Shown here: positions 42,633 through 53,008 of the stretch, one piece after another | Numbering within the stretch: the first letter of the stretch is position 1 | Layout of the letters: each line of letters opens with the position of its first letter | NCBI GenBank assembly: GCA_024867545.1 | Contig: JANFNE010000068.1 | Span: 62,001 to 126,000, forward strand | Length of the DNA: 64,000 nt | From: Phytopythium helicoides | Lineage: Eukaryota; Oomycota; Peronosporomycetes; Pythiales; Pythiaceae | Reading direction: 5' to 3' | Notes under the pieces: model-generated | What the model was told of the DNA's origin: nothing | The model's input: the letters and a program-made list of their open reading frames with translations, nothing else | Databases searched by the model: none | Made by a program: the position numbers and the translations under genes

Positions 42633-43179
42633 TTACATGATGGCGCTGGCAGGCGAGAACGGAAATACAGAGATCACGAAATGGTCGTACGTCAATTCGT
42701 TATAGAGCATGTTTTTCATCTGTGAGTGCCCTGACGCCTCCACTCGCAGCTTCAGGCAGTGAGCCATTGCGAAGGCGTCATGGAGAGACAGATATTTGTT
42801 CTTGGTTACGTCTAGATATCTCGCTACATCAACTAGTGCCGGTTGCACCACGCGTGAATTAGCGTCGCTACATTGAAGCATGATGAACAGACGGCGATCA
42901 AGCTTCAGAAAGCTATACCAAAGTATGTGTGACCTCGAAAAACTTGCTGAGAAAAACGAAGCTGTACTTCGCAATCGGCTTCACGTCTGAGTAAGTTCCA
43001 AGCAATGCGTTGCTGACAATGAACGAGACATACCGCACCTTGATTGGCGAAGATGTGCCCTTACGGGGCGTTGAGCGCGTTGAGCCCATAGAGCTTGGCG
43101 TGAACCAGGAAGCACTCGCGGCAGAGGGGCTCTCGTTAAAGCAACTTCTCAAATTAGCAACTTCGGCAACTTTTTGCAT
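42633..43179 (-). pseudogene. remnant of a third Ulp1-module upstream region
   Basis: Two overlapping minus-strand frames. One contains SCFNES and SSPIKVRYVSFIV, weakly like the SCFNES and SDCPIRVDQITLWA stretches that precede Ulp1 copy A. No protease motifs remain. It is probably an older truncated duplicate; similarity is by eye only. Confidence 0.3.
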
Positions 43180-43327
43180 GAAGTTGCGCTACTTCATCTA
43201 TAGTTTGCAGAGTCGGAGCAGAATATGACGCGAAAACTACAGCGGGGAAGTCGGTGATGAAGTGTACAATTAACCGGTCCGGGTTGGGGGAGAGGTGAGG
43301 ACTGGTGTTCTGGCGTTATTCTTCAAG

Positions 43328-43865
43328 ATGCCGCCTGGCAGTGACGACAAGAAAGGCCCCGCACTGCTGCCAGCCAAGCAAGTGACTCCACCGGTGACGA
43401 CCCTGTCGAGTCCTCCTGCAACCGTGCAGTCGAACGCAGTCCAGTGCCCTCCTTTTGCCGCCCAGCGCCCACCTCTTGCTACCCGGCGCCCGCCTCATGC
43501 TGTCGTAGCGGTCGCTAGGAATGCGCCAGCTCGCAGCTTGACTGGGCGACTCAACACAGGGGGGCGTCGACACACGAATCGCTCTCATCGTACCGAGCAG
43601 TACGAACGCACCGCTGCCAAGCGTGCGGTATCGAGGCTCTTATGGAGCCGACTGTCGGAGCTGGAAGACCTTCTCAAATCAGATGAGCGCACTGAGCGAG
43701 CTGGTGCAGGCTGTTGTTCAGCTCGAAAGCGAGATTGCGGAACGTGTGGACGAGCAGCTTGTGATGGCACTTGACTTTGCCACCGCGGCAACAGAGAGCA
43801 GACAACAGGTAGCAACATGTTTCTCTGCTGTACTAAACAAGACGATGAGAGATCTCACAGGCTAA
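43328..43865 (+). pseudogene. small coiled-coil protein gene A, frameshifted
   Basis: From ATG 43328 (MPPGSDDKKGPALLPAK) the frame runs through a Pro/Ala-rich part to SRLLWSRLSELEDL, then needs a 1-nt shift near 43675 to continue as ALSELVQAVVQLESEIAERV to the stop at 43865. The paralogue B (45518-45982) reads the same two parts in one frame (SRLLWSRLAELEELC, VVQLQQELIDRV), which shows the break. It ends 46 bp from the convergent Ulp1 copy A. No known domain. Confidence 0.5.
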
Positions 43866-43911
43866 ATGCGTGAACTAAATGCGATTGAAATAGGCGTGTA
43901 GCTACATATAT

Positions 43912-45330
43912 CTATTTTTTCTTATTCTGGAAGTACCGATTGACGTGCTTTCCTATCTCGGCGGCTTCAATCCAAGCCTGTGCCTGCTCTCCCTCTTCTC
44001 TTTGATGATGACGAAGAATATCTGCGAGCAAACGCAATCGATTTAGTCTCGCCTGTTGGCCCTTCATCTCTTCTCCATTCTCGAGACTTCGCGTCTCATC
44101 GGCGAAGCTATAGGTGACCGCAAGGCAGTACATCCCACAGCTTAGATGATCATGCTGTCGCGGAGCTAGCACTGATGCTGTCTTCACAGAAAAAGCAAGA
44201 GACGTTTCCGAACCGACTTGATCGGAATCATCTCCACCAAGCAAAAATTTGGATGGCGTGCCCGAGGTCTTTGCACAGTCACGAGCATACCATGCTTGGA
44301 GAGTGGGTAGCGTAAACTGTGTCCACAGGTTCTGCAACGTCACAAGGCCACCGAGAGGATTGTACATCCACACTGTGATGTTTGGCAGCCCATCTTCATC
44401 ATCTCCGTGATCAATTTCAATAATTTGCACTACCCAATGAGCAGCTTTGCACAGCGGGACGATCACAAGTCGGTGTGCTATGAGTGGTGTGTCAGGAAAC
44501 ACGCCAACACCGCGCGATACAGCAAGTGGGTCCATAGAAAAACACCCCGCAAACCTTGTGCACATGCTTTGCAGAGCCCAATCCATCACTACATCATTTA
44601 AACGTGTGTCACCAGCGAGGCGGCCGATAACTTGACGCAACGTCACTGTGACCGATGTTCGATGCCCTCCAACGACGCTGCATGGGCGACACGGCTGAGA
44701 AAACTTCTCTTCTAGACCCGATCGAAGAAGAAGTTGTGCAACTTCTGTACTAAGAACTGAAGGAGATGCGTCCATAAAGCTCATAAAGGATATCGAGAGG
44801 TCGGCACAATTGCTCCAGCCTTCTTTCACCCGCGCAAAATCGACAAGGAAAAGCGGGATGATGTCCTTGGTCTCGTAAATTTTTTGACCTCGCATATGTA
44901 GTCCCTGTTGACACCATTGCAAATTGTTGTGTTGGTAAGTCACAGACACAAATCAGCTCAAACTCCACATACATTGACAATCCGACGAGATCTGACGAGA
45001 TGAAGACATCTGGGAACGTTGAGAGTGGTGATCCAACTACTTGTGGCGAATGTGCATCTCTCCACTGTTGCAGAGCTGTGTTCACGCGACCAAGCAGAGC
45101 ACGTGGGATAACAAAAGTGTACAAAAGTCCCCCACGCGACCGCGCTGCTCAATCACAGTCGGGTTCTTCTGTAGCAGAAATCGTTCTTGAAGTAATACCG
45201 GATAAGCATCCAGGACACTAAGCGCTCTATCCATATTCACAGTTTGCGATGCCCACAAAGTAATCTGGTCAACTCGTATGGGACAATCACTCGCAGTTAC
45301 AACAATACCTCGACGCGTCCGAGTAGCTCT
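43912..45330 (-). pseudogene. Ulp1-like cysteine protease, copy A (MULE-associated)
   Basis: The main frame (43912-44949, 345 codons) carries the C48 core: RLNDVVMDWALQ, AAHWVVQIIEI (catalytic His), YNPLGG (Asn where the Asp normally stands) and RQHDHLSCGMYCL (Gln and nucleophile Cys). Upstream, YTFVIPRALLGRVNTALQ and ASDCPIRVDQITLWA match copy B but lie in other frames; one break sits in a G5 run near 45135. An intron with GTATGT donor may join the parts. The Asp-to-Asn change may weaken activity. Confidence 0.65.
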
Positions 45331-45517
45331 TCCTGGAGACGTTTTCGGCTGAGCCTGGGGTAGGCGGCTCTCGTTAAAACAACTTATTAGGAGCACCTTC
45401 GACAACTTTGTGGTAGAAAAGGTACGCATCTGCATCGTTTTATAACGTGAAAGTGTGAATTTTACATTATAAATTCGCGTCTTTCTCCCCACACCGAATA
45501 TTTCAAAGTGAACTGTG

Positions 45518-45982
45518 ATGGGCTGCCTTGCACGGTTCGGTGCTGGGAGCTCCCACTCGGCAGGGCTGTGCCGTGTCAGTGGCACAGGACAGTTCTCGAA
45601 GAGATCGCAGCTGAGGAGGAGGATATGGACGACTCGTCCGACGATCGAGCCCACATCGCGCCGCGGCCAGTACTTGTCGAGGATGACCACCACGCGCTGT
45701 TCAGCGAGGCCAGCGCGGAAGAGCGTATGCGCGCGCTATCGCGCAGCATCCCGGCTCCTTTGGAGTCGACTCGCCGAGCTGGAGGAGCTGTGCAATCATC
45801 TTGTGTGGATGAGCGAAGTGGTGAGCAATGTTGTGCAGCTTCAGCAAGAGCTCATCGACCGCGTTGACGTCCAGATGGCGGCTGTAATCGAGTGCGCAAC
45901 TACAACTCCAGAGCGGCAAATAGTTGTAAAAGAACCATTTTCATTAGTTCTCACCGACGCTATTCGTCGCCTACGTGATTAG
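45518..45982 (+). CDS. small coiled-coil protein B, convergent with Ulp1 copy B
   Basis: 154 codons in one frame from ATG 45518. The N-terminal half is Arg/Ser/Thr-rich; the C-terminal half is helical with SRLLWSRLAELEELC, VSNVVQLQQELIDRVDVQM and ends TDAIRRLRD. It is the intact paralogue of the broken gene at 43328-43865. The stop lies 17 bp from the end of the opposite-strand protease. Role unknown; conservation of the pair suggests it belongs to the element. Confidence 0.55.
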   Translation: MGCLARFGAGSSHSAGLCRVSGTGQFSKRSQLRRRIWTTRPTIEPTSRRGQYLSRMTTTRCSARPARKSVCARYRAASRLLWSRLAELEELCNHLVWMSEVVSNVVQLQQELIDRVDVQMAAVIECATTTPERQIVVKEPFSLVLTDAIRRLRD

Positions 45983-45999
45983 CCCTGCCGACAAATACA

Positions 46000-47400
46000 C
46001 TAACTCTTTTCTGGGAAGAACTTGTTGACCTGCATGCTGATCTCGCATATCTCAATCCATCGGTCGTCCGGCTTTGTTGGTAGCTTAAGAATCTCCGCCA
46101 TCATCCTCAAACGGATAGTTTCTAGATAGATGGCAGGAATACGTTCTTGCTTGGCAAATAAATCGCTGCCCCTCATCATGCTCTCAGCAAAAGCCAGACA
46201 AAATATGCCGCAGCTACTCCCATCTTCCTGTAGTGGTGTCATAATGTCATCACGGCCAGCTTCATACGATATTGCCGCAACTTGGGAGAGCTTGTCCTGG
46301 TTGGCCTCCTCCGAGCCACTGTCAATCCCGTGATCACCGAGCCCAACGTTAGACCCACTGTTGTCATCTTTCGCTCCGAGGTCGTCAGTCACGTCACATG
46401 TCGAATTATTGGGGTCATACAGAGCGATAACACCTGGTTTATCATTGCCAGTCTGCTGCCGGCTCTTGAAGTCTCGGTTGTACCAAAATTGAAGCAGTGG
46501 CATCGTGTAGTCGGTCCATTGGTCACTCAGCTGATGAATGTTTTTCTTTGAGGCCAATAGGGTCGTAGTTGAGTGGTCTGATGTTGAGTTTCCCGTCTGG
46601 ATTTGATGGCGGCTCAATTATCACGACTTGAATAATCCAGTGACTCTCGTGCTTCAAATGAACAGGTACCACGATGCAGCGATACGAAAACAGCGAGCCT
46701 TCCGGAAGTGCAATTCGCATACGACTGCGAACAGCGACAGGATCGAGAGCAAAAGTACCAGGATATCGACAACAAAAAAATTGTAGCATTGCGTGGATGA
46801 CAGTATCATTCACTAGCTCGGTCCGTGCTAGTCGCCCCAATATCTCACGCAGAGAGATAGTAGTAGGGCGATGGTTTGGCTTCAATCCTTCGAAACCCAC
46901 GCCAAATCCAATTTGAATGTCTCGGTCGCGTCCAAAGTTTCGTAAAAGCGCGTGCACTGACCGAGATATTCCCTAATACGACAGTTATTCGTGAGCACGT
47001 GAAAGAAGTCAGTTCAGACAGCAAACAACGTACAATGAAAATCCTGCTTGGCCACCAGCTATATATGCCACTGGAATATTGCTGCTTATTTCTGCGCGAG
47101 TTGTGGGCTCAACTAATGTCCCAGTATCTTCGAGCCATTGAACAAAGGCGCTGTTCACTCGCATGATTAGAGCTCGAGGGATGACAAACGTGTATAGGTA
47201 CTGGAGCTGGAGACCTCGTCGTGTTGACACAGTAGGATTTCTCTGCAGCAAGACAATCTCCTTGAACGCTACAGGATACTGCTTCAGGACAGTGACAACT
47301 CGCTGTAGATCAGGGTTGTTGTTCGCCCAGTCGACGATAATATCGACTCTGATAGGGCAATCACCGGTAACAGCAGCATGTTGACGTCAGCATCACGGGT
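46000..47400 (-). pseudogene. Ulp1-like cysteine protease, copy B (MULE-associated), frameshifted
   Basis: From upstream: GDCPIRVD (about 47,360), LLQRNPTVSTRRG and YTFVIPRALIMRVNSAF (47,160-47,250), TELVNDTVIHAML, ESHWIIQVV (catalytic His), YDPIGL (catalytic Asp), then a 1-nt frame break in an A-rich run near 46,540, and LQEDGSSCGIFCL (Gln and Cys). The protease quartet is all present, unlike copy A, but the frame is broken at least once. The family cleaves SUMO-like tails; in MULEs its function is not known. Confidence 0.65.
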
Positions 47401-48443
47401 CGAGGCAGTCTGATAACAGAAAGCCGGTTAGGAAATTGCGTAACTTGTCTTTGAGATACCTCTTCTGAAGCGACGTACTCTGAATCACCACTATCCGATG
47501 GCTCATCATCACTTGATGAATCTGGTGGCTCCTCCCAGTTCATCTTCTTGCGCAAACTTGCCAATATTCCCTTCCCCCTGTGGACAGGAGCTACAGCAGT
47601 TACCTTGTCGCGTCGTGGTAGCTTCGGTGACGAACCGTACGGCACGTCTTCGTCAATAGCCTCGTCAACGCGTTTTAGAAGCGCGCTCGTAGATGCAATT
47701 AGCTTTTGTGACAACTCGCTGACCTCTAGATCCGGAAGGGTAACCTGGGAAGCAGGTGTTGCCGGAACATTATGCGATAGTGGAAGTCCTGGTTGCGCTC
47801 CACCAGTATCAGTGCCGTCTTCTTCCGAATAGTAGAATGGTATATCAGAGTCGTCGGAAACATCACTTTTTGCCATTGGTGCAGAATTGTTGAGAGGATC
47901 CGAGTCCAATTTAACAGGTAGATCAGACATGTCATTGCTGGTATGCATACTAGTTTCTTCAGTGGCATTTGATGGCACCACTTGTGCGCCGAGAACTGAG
48001 TCATCACCACCAGACATAACAACGGGCTCTTGAATCGCTTGCTCAACCCTGTCGACGTTATCATTGTCCATTGCTGCCTCTGCTACACCAACATCATCTC
48101 TCTGAACTCTAGCGACGGGATTGGTTGCACTAATATCATAGTGCAAAGTGTCAGCTCCAACGATGTTAAGTGCCTCGTCTTCGTCATCATCACCGACTGC
48201 ACCATCAAAACCCAGATTCAACTCCCACTTCTCGACGAAGGCTTGGATAGTAGATCGCAAATTCGCGAAATGACGGTAGAACATGTGAGTAGGCAGCGCC
48301 GGCATTGCGCTATTTTGCGAGCGGGATGAGCTCGCTGTGTACAATATTGTACTTTTCGTCTCCTGAAAGCACGGCTTGCTTGTACACTTCTCGACGCTTG
48401 ACCTTCGCATAAGTAATGCGCGGATTTCGATCAGGAAGATCAA
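47361..48443 (-). pseudogene. acidic linker region of the MULE protein, upstream of Ulp1 copy B
   Basis: A 360-codon frame, interrupted on its upstream side by the Copia element. PTHMFYRHFANLR near its start matches PTHTFYKAFQDLR after the SWIM finger on the other side of Copia, and both are followed by long Asp/Glu/Ser-rich stretches. It therefore looks like an internal duplication within one long polyprotein or a second element copy. Confidence 0.5.
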
Positions 48444-48446
48444 CTG

Positions 48447-48813
48447 TGTTGCGGGTAGCCGGTTTGACCTGGACCGACTAGCCCGAGGCAGTCCAATGCG
48501 ATCCCACGTTGATTACGCTCATCGATTACGTCAACTCGTGGGTACGAGATTGTGGGTACAAGATGGGATCCACGTGGCGCCCTCTGATTGGCTGCCGTGA
48601 ATCAGTATCCAGGAAAAGATCAAGTTGAGTGAACCCAGTAAAGGACAGGCAGGCTTAGAGGTAGCAAGTAGTTGCGAACTAAGGACCTCAATCGAATCAC
48701 TTTCGAATCTTCCTTCTACCCCTCAAGTGGTCTTCGCTCCGGTCTTCTGTCCAAGTGAAGAACTCCCTCCGCTCCGCCCAAGCTTCGTGTCCAAGACCTC
48801 ACTACCTCCAACA
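48447..48813 (+). repeat. 5' LTR of the Copia element (367 bp)
   Basis: TGTTG to CAACA. It contains a 62-bp segment, including an ATTGG box, that the 3' LTR lacks. Confidence 0.93.
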
Positions 48814-48829
48814 GGTTATGAGCCCAAGC
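48814..48829 (+). other. Copia primer-binding site, half-tRNA-iMet type
   Basis: GGTTATGAGCCCAAG directly follows the LTR. The first 12 bases are complementary to the anticodon arm of initiator tRNA-Met (GGGCUCAUAACC), not to a tRNA 3' CCA end. Drosophila copia likewise primes from a half tRNA-iMet. The PBS contains the first ATG of the gag-pol frame (48818). Confidence 0.7.
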
Positions 48830-51800
48830 ACCATGTCCTCTGCGCAAGACGCCTCGACCAAGGTCTCCATCGACAAGTTCAACGGAGACAACTACGCGAC
48901 TTGGAGCCGCTACATGCGTGGCGTGTTCCTGACCAAGTCGACGTGGCATGTCGTGAACCGCGAGACGACTCCGAGCTTCACGGATCCGCGGGCCAAGGAC
49001 GACTACGTCAAGGCAAGCAGCATCGCGTTCGGCCTGATGTTGCATCATTGCACTGAAGTCCTCAACATCAGCTCCAAGCTCAGCAGCATCGGCGCCAAGA
49101 TGGAGGACGAAGATGTGGCGATCTGCTTGTTGCGCAGTCTCCCCAAGAGCTACGAGAACCTCGTGCTCAACTTGGAGATGAGCAACGCAGAGCTGCGGAC
49201 GCGAGATGTTGTGAAGGTGCTCACGAATGAGCATATCAAGCGACAAGGCGAGAAGACTCCGGCGATGAAGACTGAAGACGCGACCAAGGCGTTCAGTGTC
49301 GACCGAGAGCCTCGCCAGTGCACTTACTGCGGCAAGATGGGGCATTTGGTTGACAAGTGCTGGACCAAGCAGAAGGACGAGAACCGAGGAGGTCCGAGAC
49401 GCGGCGGCAATGGCCGTGGACGCGGGGCCAACAGCGCTCAATGGAGGAACGACGACTACGACTACGACAACCAGCGAGTTGCGTTTGCGGTTTCCCTCGA
49501 GTGCGGAGTTTCGACGGGCGAGAAGATGCCCGGGATGTGGGCGGTCGACAGCGGCACAACGCACCACATCTGCAACGACAAGACCAAGTTCGCCAGCCTG
49601 ATTGAGCGAGATGACGGCGAACTATCGGTGGCCAACGGCAACAAGGCGGCTATCAAGGGTGTGGGAAGCATCTTCGAACGAGTGCTTCTGCCCAACGGTG
49701 AAGAGCGCGAGATCGAGATCAAGGACGCGCTGTATGTTCCTGAAATGAGCAAGAATCTTCTATCGGTGCCGCAAATCAACAAGAGTGGCCAGTTCCAAGT
49801 GATCTTTGACGGCACCAAGATACACGTTGCGCGCAAGGCTTCAAAGCAAGTGGTGGCGATGGCAGACCTCGTTGACGGACTCTACTGGCTTCGCACACCT
49901 CAGCGATCGGCTAACGCGGCAACCAGTGGAAGAGCTGTTGATCTGCACGCGCGTATGGGTCACGCTCCAGTCGAGGTGCTTCGCAAGATGGTCGACAACG
50001 AAATGATCAAGGACGCGAAGCTACCCTCCAGCTCGAGTGGACCAAGCGTGTGCCGCGGCTGTCAACAAGGAAAGATGGTCCAAAGGCCATTTCCAAGCAA
50101 TCGTGACAAGTGCCACTACGACACGTTCGAGTTGCTCCACTTCGACATCTGCGGACCCATGGAAGAAGACTCTCTGGGTGGAGGCAAGTATCTGCTGCTG
50201 ATCGTCGACGAAGCCAGCGGATGCATGAAGGGATTCTGTCTGAGTGCCAAGTCGGAAAGCGAGGACTGCATCAAGACGTACATCACCAAGGTCCAGAACC
50301 AGTTCGGCAAGAAGGTCAAGTTCGTGCGTCATGATGGAGCGCGTGAGTTTGCCACCAACTCGCTCAAGATGTTCTACGAAGACGAAGGCATCGAGCAGCA
50401 AACGACGGTTCCCTACGCGCACCAGACCAACGGCACGGCAGAACGAGCCATCCGGACAATCGTCACGATCGGCCGCAGCATGCTTCACCACGCCAAGATG
50501 GACAAGATCTTCTGGGCTGAGGCAGCGATGACAGCCATCTACGTCAAGAATCGTCTACCGTCTCCCAAGTTCCAGCACAAGACTCCGTTCGAGATTCTGT
50601 ACAAGTCCAAGCCAAGTGTGAAGCACATGCGTGTGTTTGGCTGTCGCGCTTACGTGCTGACTCCGAAAGAGAAGCGGCTCAAGTGGGACCCGAAGTCTCG
50701 TGCTGGGTTGTTCGTCGGATGTGAGGAAGCGTCAAAGGCCTATCGGGTATATGGCATCAAGGCGGGGCAGGTGGTTATCACTCGCGATGTCACCTTCGAC
50801 GAATCGACTTTCGGCTTCTCGTCAGCGGCCTCCGACGAAGACGTGGATGATCTCGCCTTCGACTCTCTCGAAATTGCTGAAGATGGACCAGGACAGACGG
50901 ACTACACGCAGGCGGGGAAGCGCAAGAGCCGATCGGCGAATGAAGATGACACTACTGGAAAATCGCGGGCTGTTCGACACCGAGTTGGACTGGAAGAAGC
51001 AAGCGCACCGCGCAGTTCTCCCTCGCGCCAAGAAGATGAAGAAGAAAAATCTGGCGACCGACACGACGGCTCGGACCCCTCGACTCCTCCTGTGTTTTGG
51101 CGAGCAAGTGCCAATGCTGTGGAAGCCTCCGACCTCTCCGAGCCAACTACATTCGAGGAAGCAGTGAACGGTCCGGATCAAGCTCACTGGCGCAAAGCGA
51201 TTCGCGCTGAGCTGGAATCGATGCGACTTCGAGGTGTGTTTCGTGCGGCCAAGCTTCCAACGGGACAACGCGCCATCGGCACCAAGTGGGTTTTCAAGAT
51301 CAAACGAAAGGCTGACGGGTCCATCGAGAAGTACAAGGCACGCCTCGTGGCCAAGGGTTTCAAGCAGAAGTACGGCATCGACTACACGGAAACGTTCTCG
51401 CCCGTTGTCAAGTACACGACGCTGCGCATCGTGATCGCACTCATCGTCTTCTTCGGTTGGCAACTCGATCAACTGGACGTGGTGACGGCATTCTTATACG
51501 GCGTGATGAAGGAGGTCGTGTACTGTGTGGTTCCTGAAGGCGTCGAGTTGGACGGCGGCTTTGACTGCCTTGAGCTGGTGAAGGCGATCTACGGCCTCAA
51601 GCAAGCTTCGCGTGTGTGGAACGAGACCTTCGACGAGTTCGTGTGCTCCATCGGCTTCCAAGTGTCAGCGTTCGACCCGTGTCTCTACATCAAGATCGTC
51701 AACGACCACTGCGTGCTCATCTTGGTCTACGTCGACGATGTTCTGGTGACGGGAAGCTCGATCGAGCTGATTGCACGCACCAAGTATGACCTGAAGATGC

Positions 51801-52690
51801 GCTTCGAGATGACCGACAGCGGCAAGTGTGCGTTCGTGCTCGGCATCGAGTTGGTCTATGGACCCGATGGAAGCATCACACTGTGCCAGCGACGCTACAT
51901 CAACGACATCCTCACGCGTTTCAACATGCTCCAGTGCAAGGCTGTGGTGAGTCCGGTCGACATGAGTTCGCGTCTGGTTGCAAGCGACGCATCTACCAAG
52001 GTGAGCGCTCCGTTTCGGGAAGCGGTCGGCGCCTTGATGCATCTGATGACAGCGACTCGACCGGACATCGCGTATGCCGTGGGCTACGTATCGCGCTTCA
52101 TGGAGAACCCGCAAGAGGAGCACTGGGTTGCGGTCAAGCGTATCTTTCGCTACTTGCAAGGCACCAAGGACCACGGAATCTGCTTCAAGCCCGGCAACGT
52201 CATCGACTTTCGCGGCTACTCCGACGCCGACTGGGCTGGTGACCTCGCTGATCGCAAGTCGACATCCGGCTACACCTTCATGTTGATGGGCGCACCGGTC
52301 AGTTGGGGAAGCAAGAAGCAGTCAAGTGTCTCTCTGTCGACAAGCGAAGCGGAGTACATCGCGCTCAGCCTGGCCATCCAAGAAGGCAAGTGGATTCATC
52401 GCGTGGTTTGCGAGATCCTTGCGGCTGCGAACAAGTCGGGACCAGAGCTCATGATCCGCGAAGACAACCAGTCGTGCATCAAGATGACCAAGAACCCGGT
52501 CAACCACGGTCGCGCCAAGCACATCGACATCAAGTACCATCACATCCGCGATGAAGTCAAGCGTGGTGAAGTCAAGCTCGAGTACTGCGAGACTGCGACG
52601 ATGCTGGCCGACATCATGACCAAGGCGCTCCCGGGACCTCGCCACACGGAACTCACGGCGGCTCTCGGCATCCATGGGACTTCGCATTGA
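48818..52690 (+). CDS. Copia Gag-Pol polyprotein
   Basis: 1290 codons from ATG 48818 (an alternative in-frame ATG is 48833). In order: gag ([14 protein letters not shown]), zinc knuckle [14 protein letters not shown], protease [11 protein letters not shown], integrase HHCC ([14 protein letters not shown]) and DDE ([28 protein letters not shown]), RT ([31 protein letters not shown]) and RNase H ([29 protein letters not shown]). The frame has no stop or shift, so it could still be coding. The single-frame layout contrasts with the three-frame Gypsy. Confidence 0.95.
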   Translation: MSPSTMSSAQDASTKVSIDKFNGDNYATWSRYMRGVFLTKSTWHVVNRETTPSFTDPRAKDDYVKASSIAFGLMLHHCTEVLNISSKLSSIGAKMEDEDVAICLLRSLPKSYENLVLNLEMSNAELRTRDVVKVLTNEHIKRQGEKTPAMKTEDATKAFSVDREPRQCTYCGKMGHLVDKCWTKQKDENRGGPRRGGNGRGRGANSAQWRNDDYDYDNQRVAFAVSLECGVSTGEKMPGMWAVDSGTTHHICNDKTKFASLIERDDGELSVANGNKAAIKGVGSIFERVLLPNGEEREIEIKDALYVPEMSKNLLSVPQINKSGQFQVIFDGTKIHVARKASKQVVAMADLVDGLYWLRTPQRSANAATSGRAVDLHARMGHAPVEVLRKMVDNEMIKDAKLPSSSSGPSVCRGCQQGKMVQRPFPSNRDKCHYDTFELLHFDICGPMEEDSLGGGKYLLLIVDEASGCMKGFCLSAKSESEDCIKTYITKVQNQFGKKVKFVRHDGAREFATNSLKMFYEDEGIEQQTTVPYAHQTNGTAERAIRTIVTIGRSMLHHAKMDKIFWAEAAMTAIYVKNRLPSPKFQHKTPFEILYKSKPSVKHMRVFGCRAYVLTPKEKRLKWDPKSRAGLFVGCEEASKAYRVYGIKAGQVVITRDVTFDESTFGFSSAASDEDVDDLAFDSLEIAEDGPGQTDYTQAGKRKSRSANEDDTTGKSRAVRHRVGLEEASAPRSSPSRQEDEEEKSGDRHDGSDPSTPPVFWRASANAVEASDLSEPTTFEEAVNGPDQAHWRKAIRAELESMRLRGVFRAAKLPTGQRAIGTKWVFKIKRKADGSIEKYKARLVAKGFKQKYGIDYTETFSPVVKYTTLRIVIALIVFFGWQLDQLDVVTAFLYGVMKEVVYCVVPEGVELDGGFDCLELVKAIYGLKQASRVWNETFDEFVCSIGFQVSAFDPCLYIKIVNDHCVLILVYVDDVLVTGSSIELIARTKYDLKMRFEMTDSGKCAFVLGIELVYGPDGSITLCQRRYINDILTRFNMLQCKAVVSPVDMSSRLVASDASTKVSAPFREAVGALMHLMTATRPDIAYAVGYVSRFMENPQEEHWVAVKRIFRYLQGTKDHGICFKPGNVIDFRGYSDADWAGDLADRKSTSGYTFMLMGAPVSWGSKKQSSVSLSTSEAEYIALSLAIQEGKWIHRVVCEILAAANKSGPELMIREDNQSCIKMTKNPVNHGRAKHIDIKYHHIRDEVKRGEVKLEYCETATMLADIMTKALPGPRHTELTAALGIHGTSH

Positions 52691-52697
52691 GGGGGCG
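52690..52697 (+). other. Copia polypurine tract
   Basis: AGGGGGCG abuts the 3' LTR start at 52698 and overlaps the gag-pol stop codon by one base. Confidence 0.6.
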
Positions 52698-53002
52698 TGT
52701 TGAGGGCAGCCGGTTTGACCTGGACCGACTAGCCCGAGGCAGTCCAATGCGATCCCACGTTGATTACGCTCATCGATTACGTCAACTCGTGGGTACGAGA
52801 TTGTGGGTACAAGATGAGTGAACCCAGTAACGGACAGGCAGGCTTAGAGGTAGCAAGTAGTTGCGAACTAAGGACCTCAATCAAATCACTTTCGAATCTT
52901 TCTTCTACCCCTCAAGTGGTCTTCGCTCCGGTCTTCTGTCCAAGTGAAGAACTCCCTCCGCTCTGCCCAAGCTTCGTGTCCAAGACCTTACTACCTCCAA
53001 CA
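52698..53002 (+). repeat. 3' LTR of the Copia element (305 bp)
   Basis: Matches the 5' LTR except for the missing 62 bp and at least five base changes. Confidence 0.93.
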
Positions 53003-53008
53003 AAACTG

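Larger units (their letters stand above)
48447..53002 (+). mobile_element. nearly intact Ty1/Copia LTR retrotransposon
   Basis: 4,556 bp with LTRs 48447-48813 and 52698-53002, a single open gag-pol frame, PBS and polypurine tract. Integrase precedes RT, which defines Copia. AACTG flanks both sides (48442-48446; 53004-53008, with one extra A at 53003). It splits the minus-strand MULE. The LTRs differ by at least five substitutions and a 62-bp length difference, so it is older than the Gypsy copy. Confidence 0.95.
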
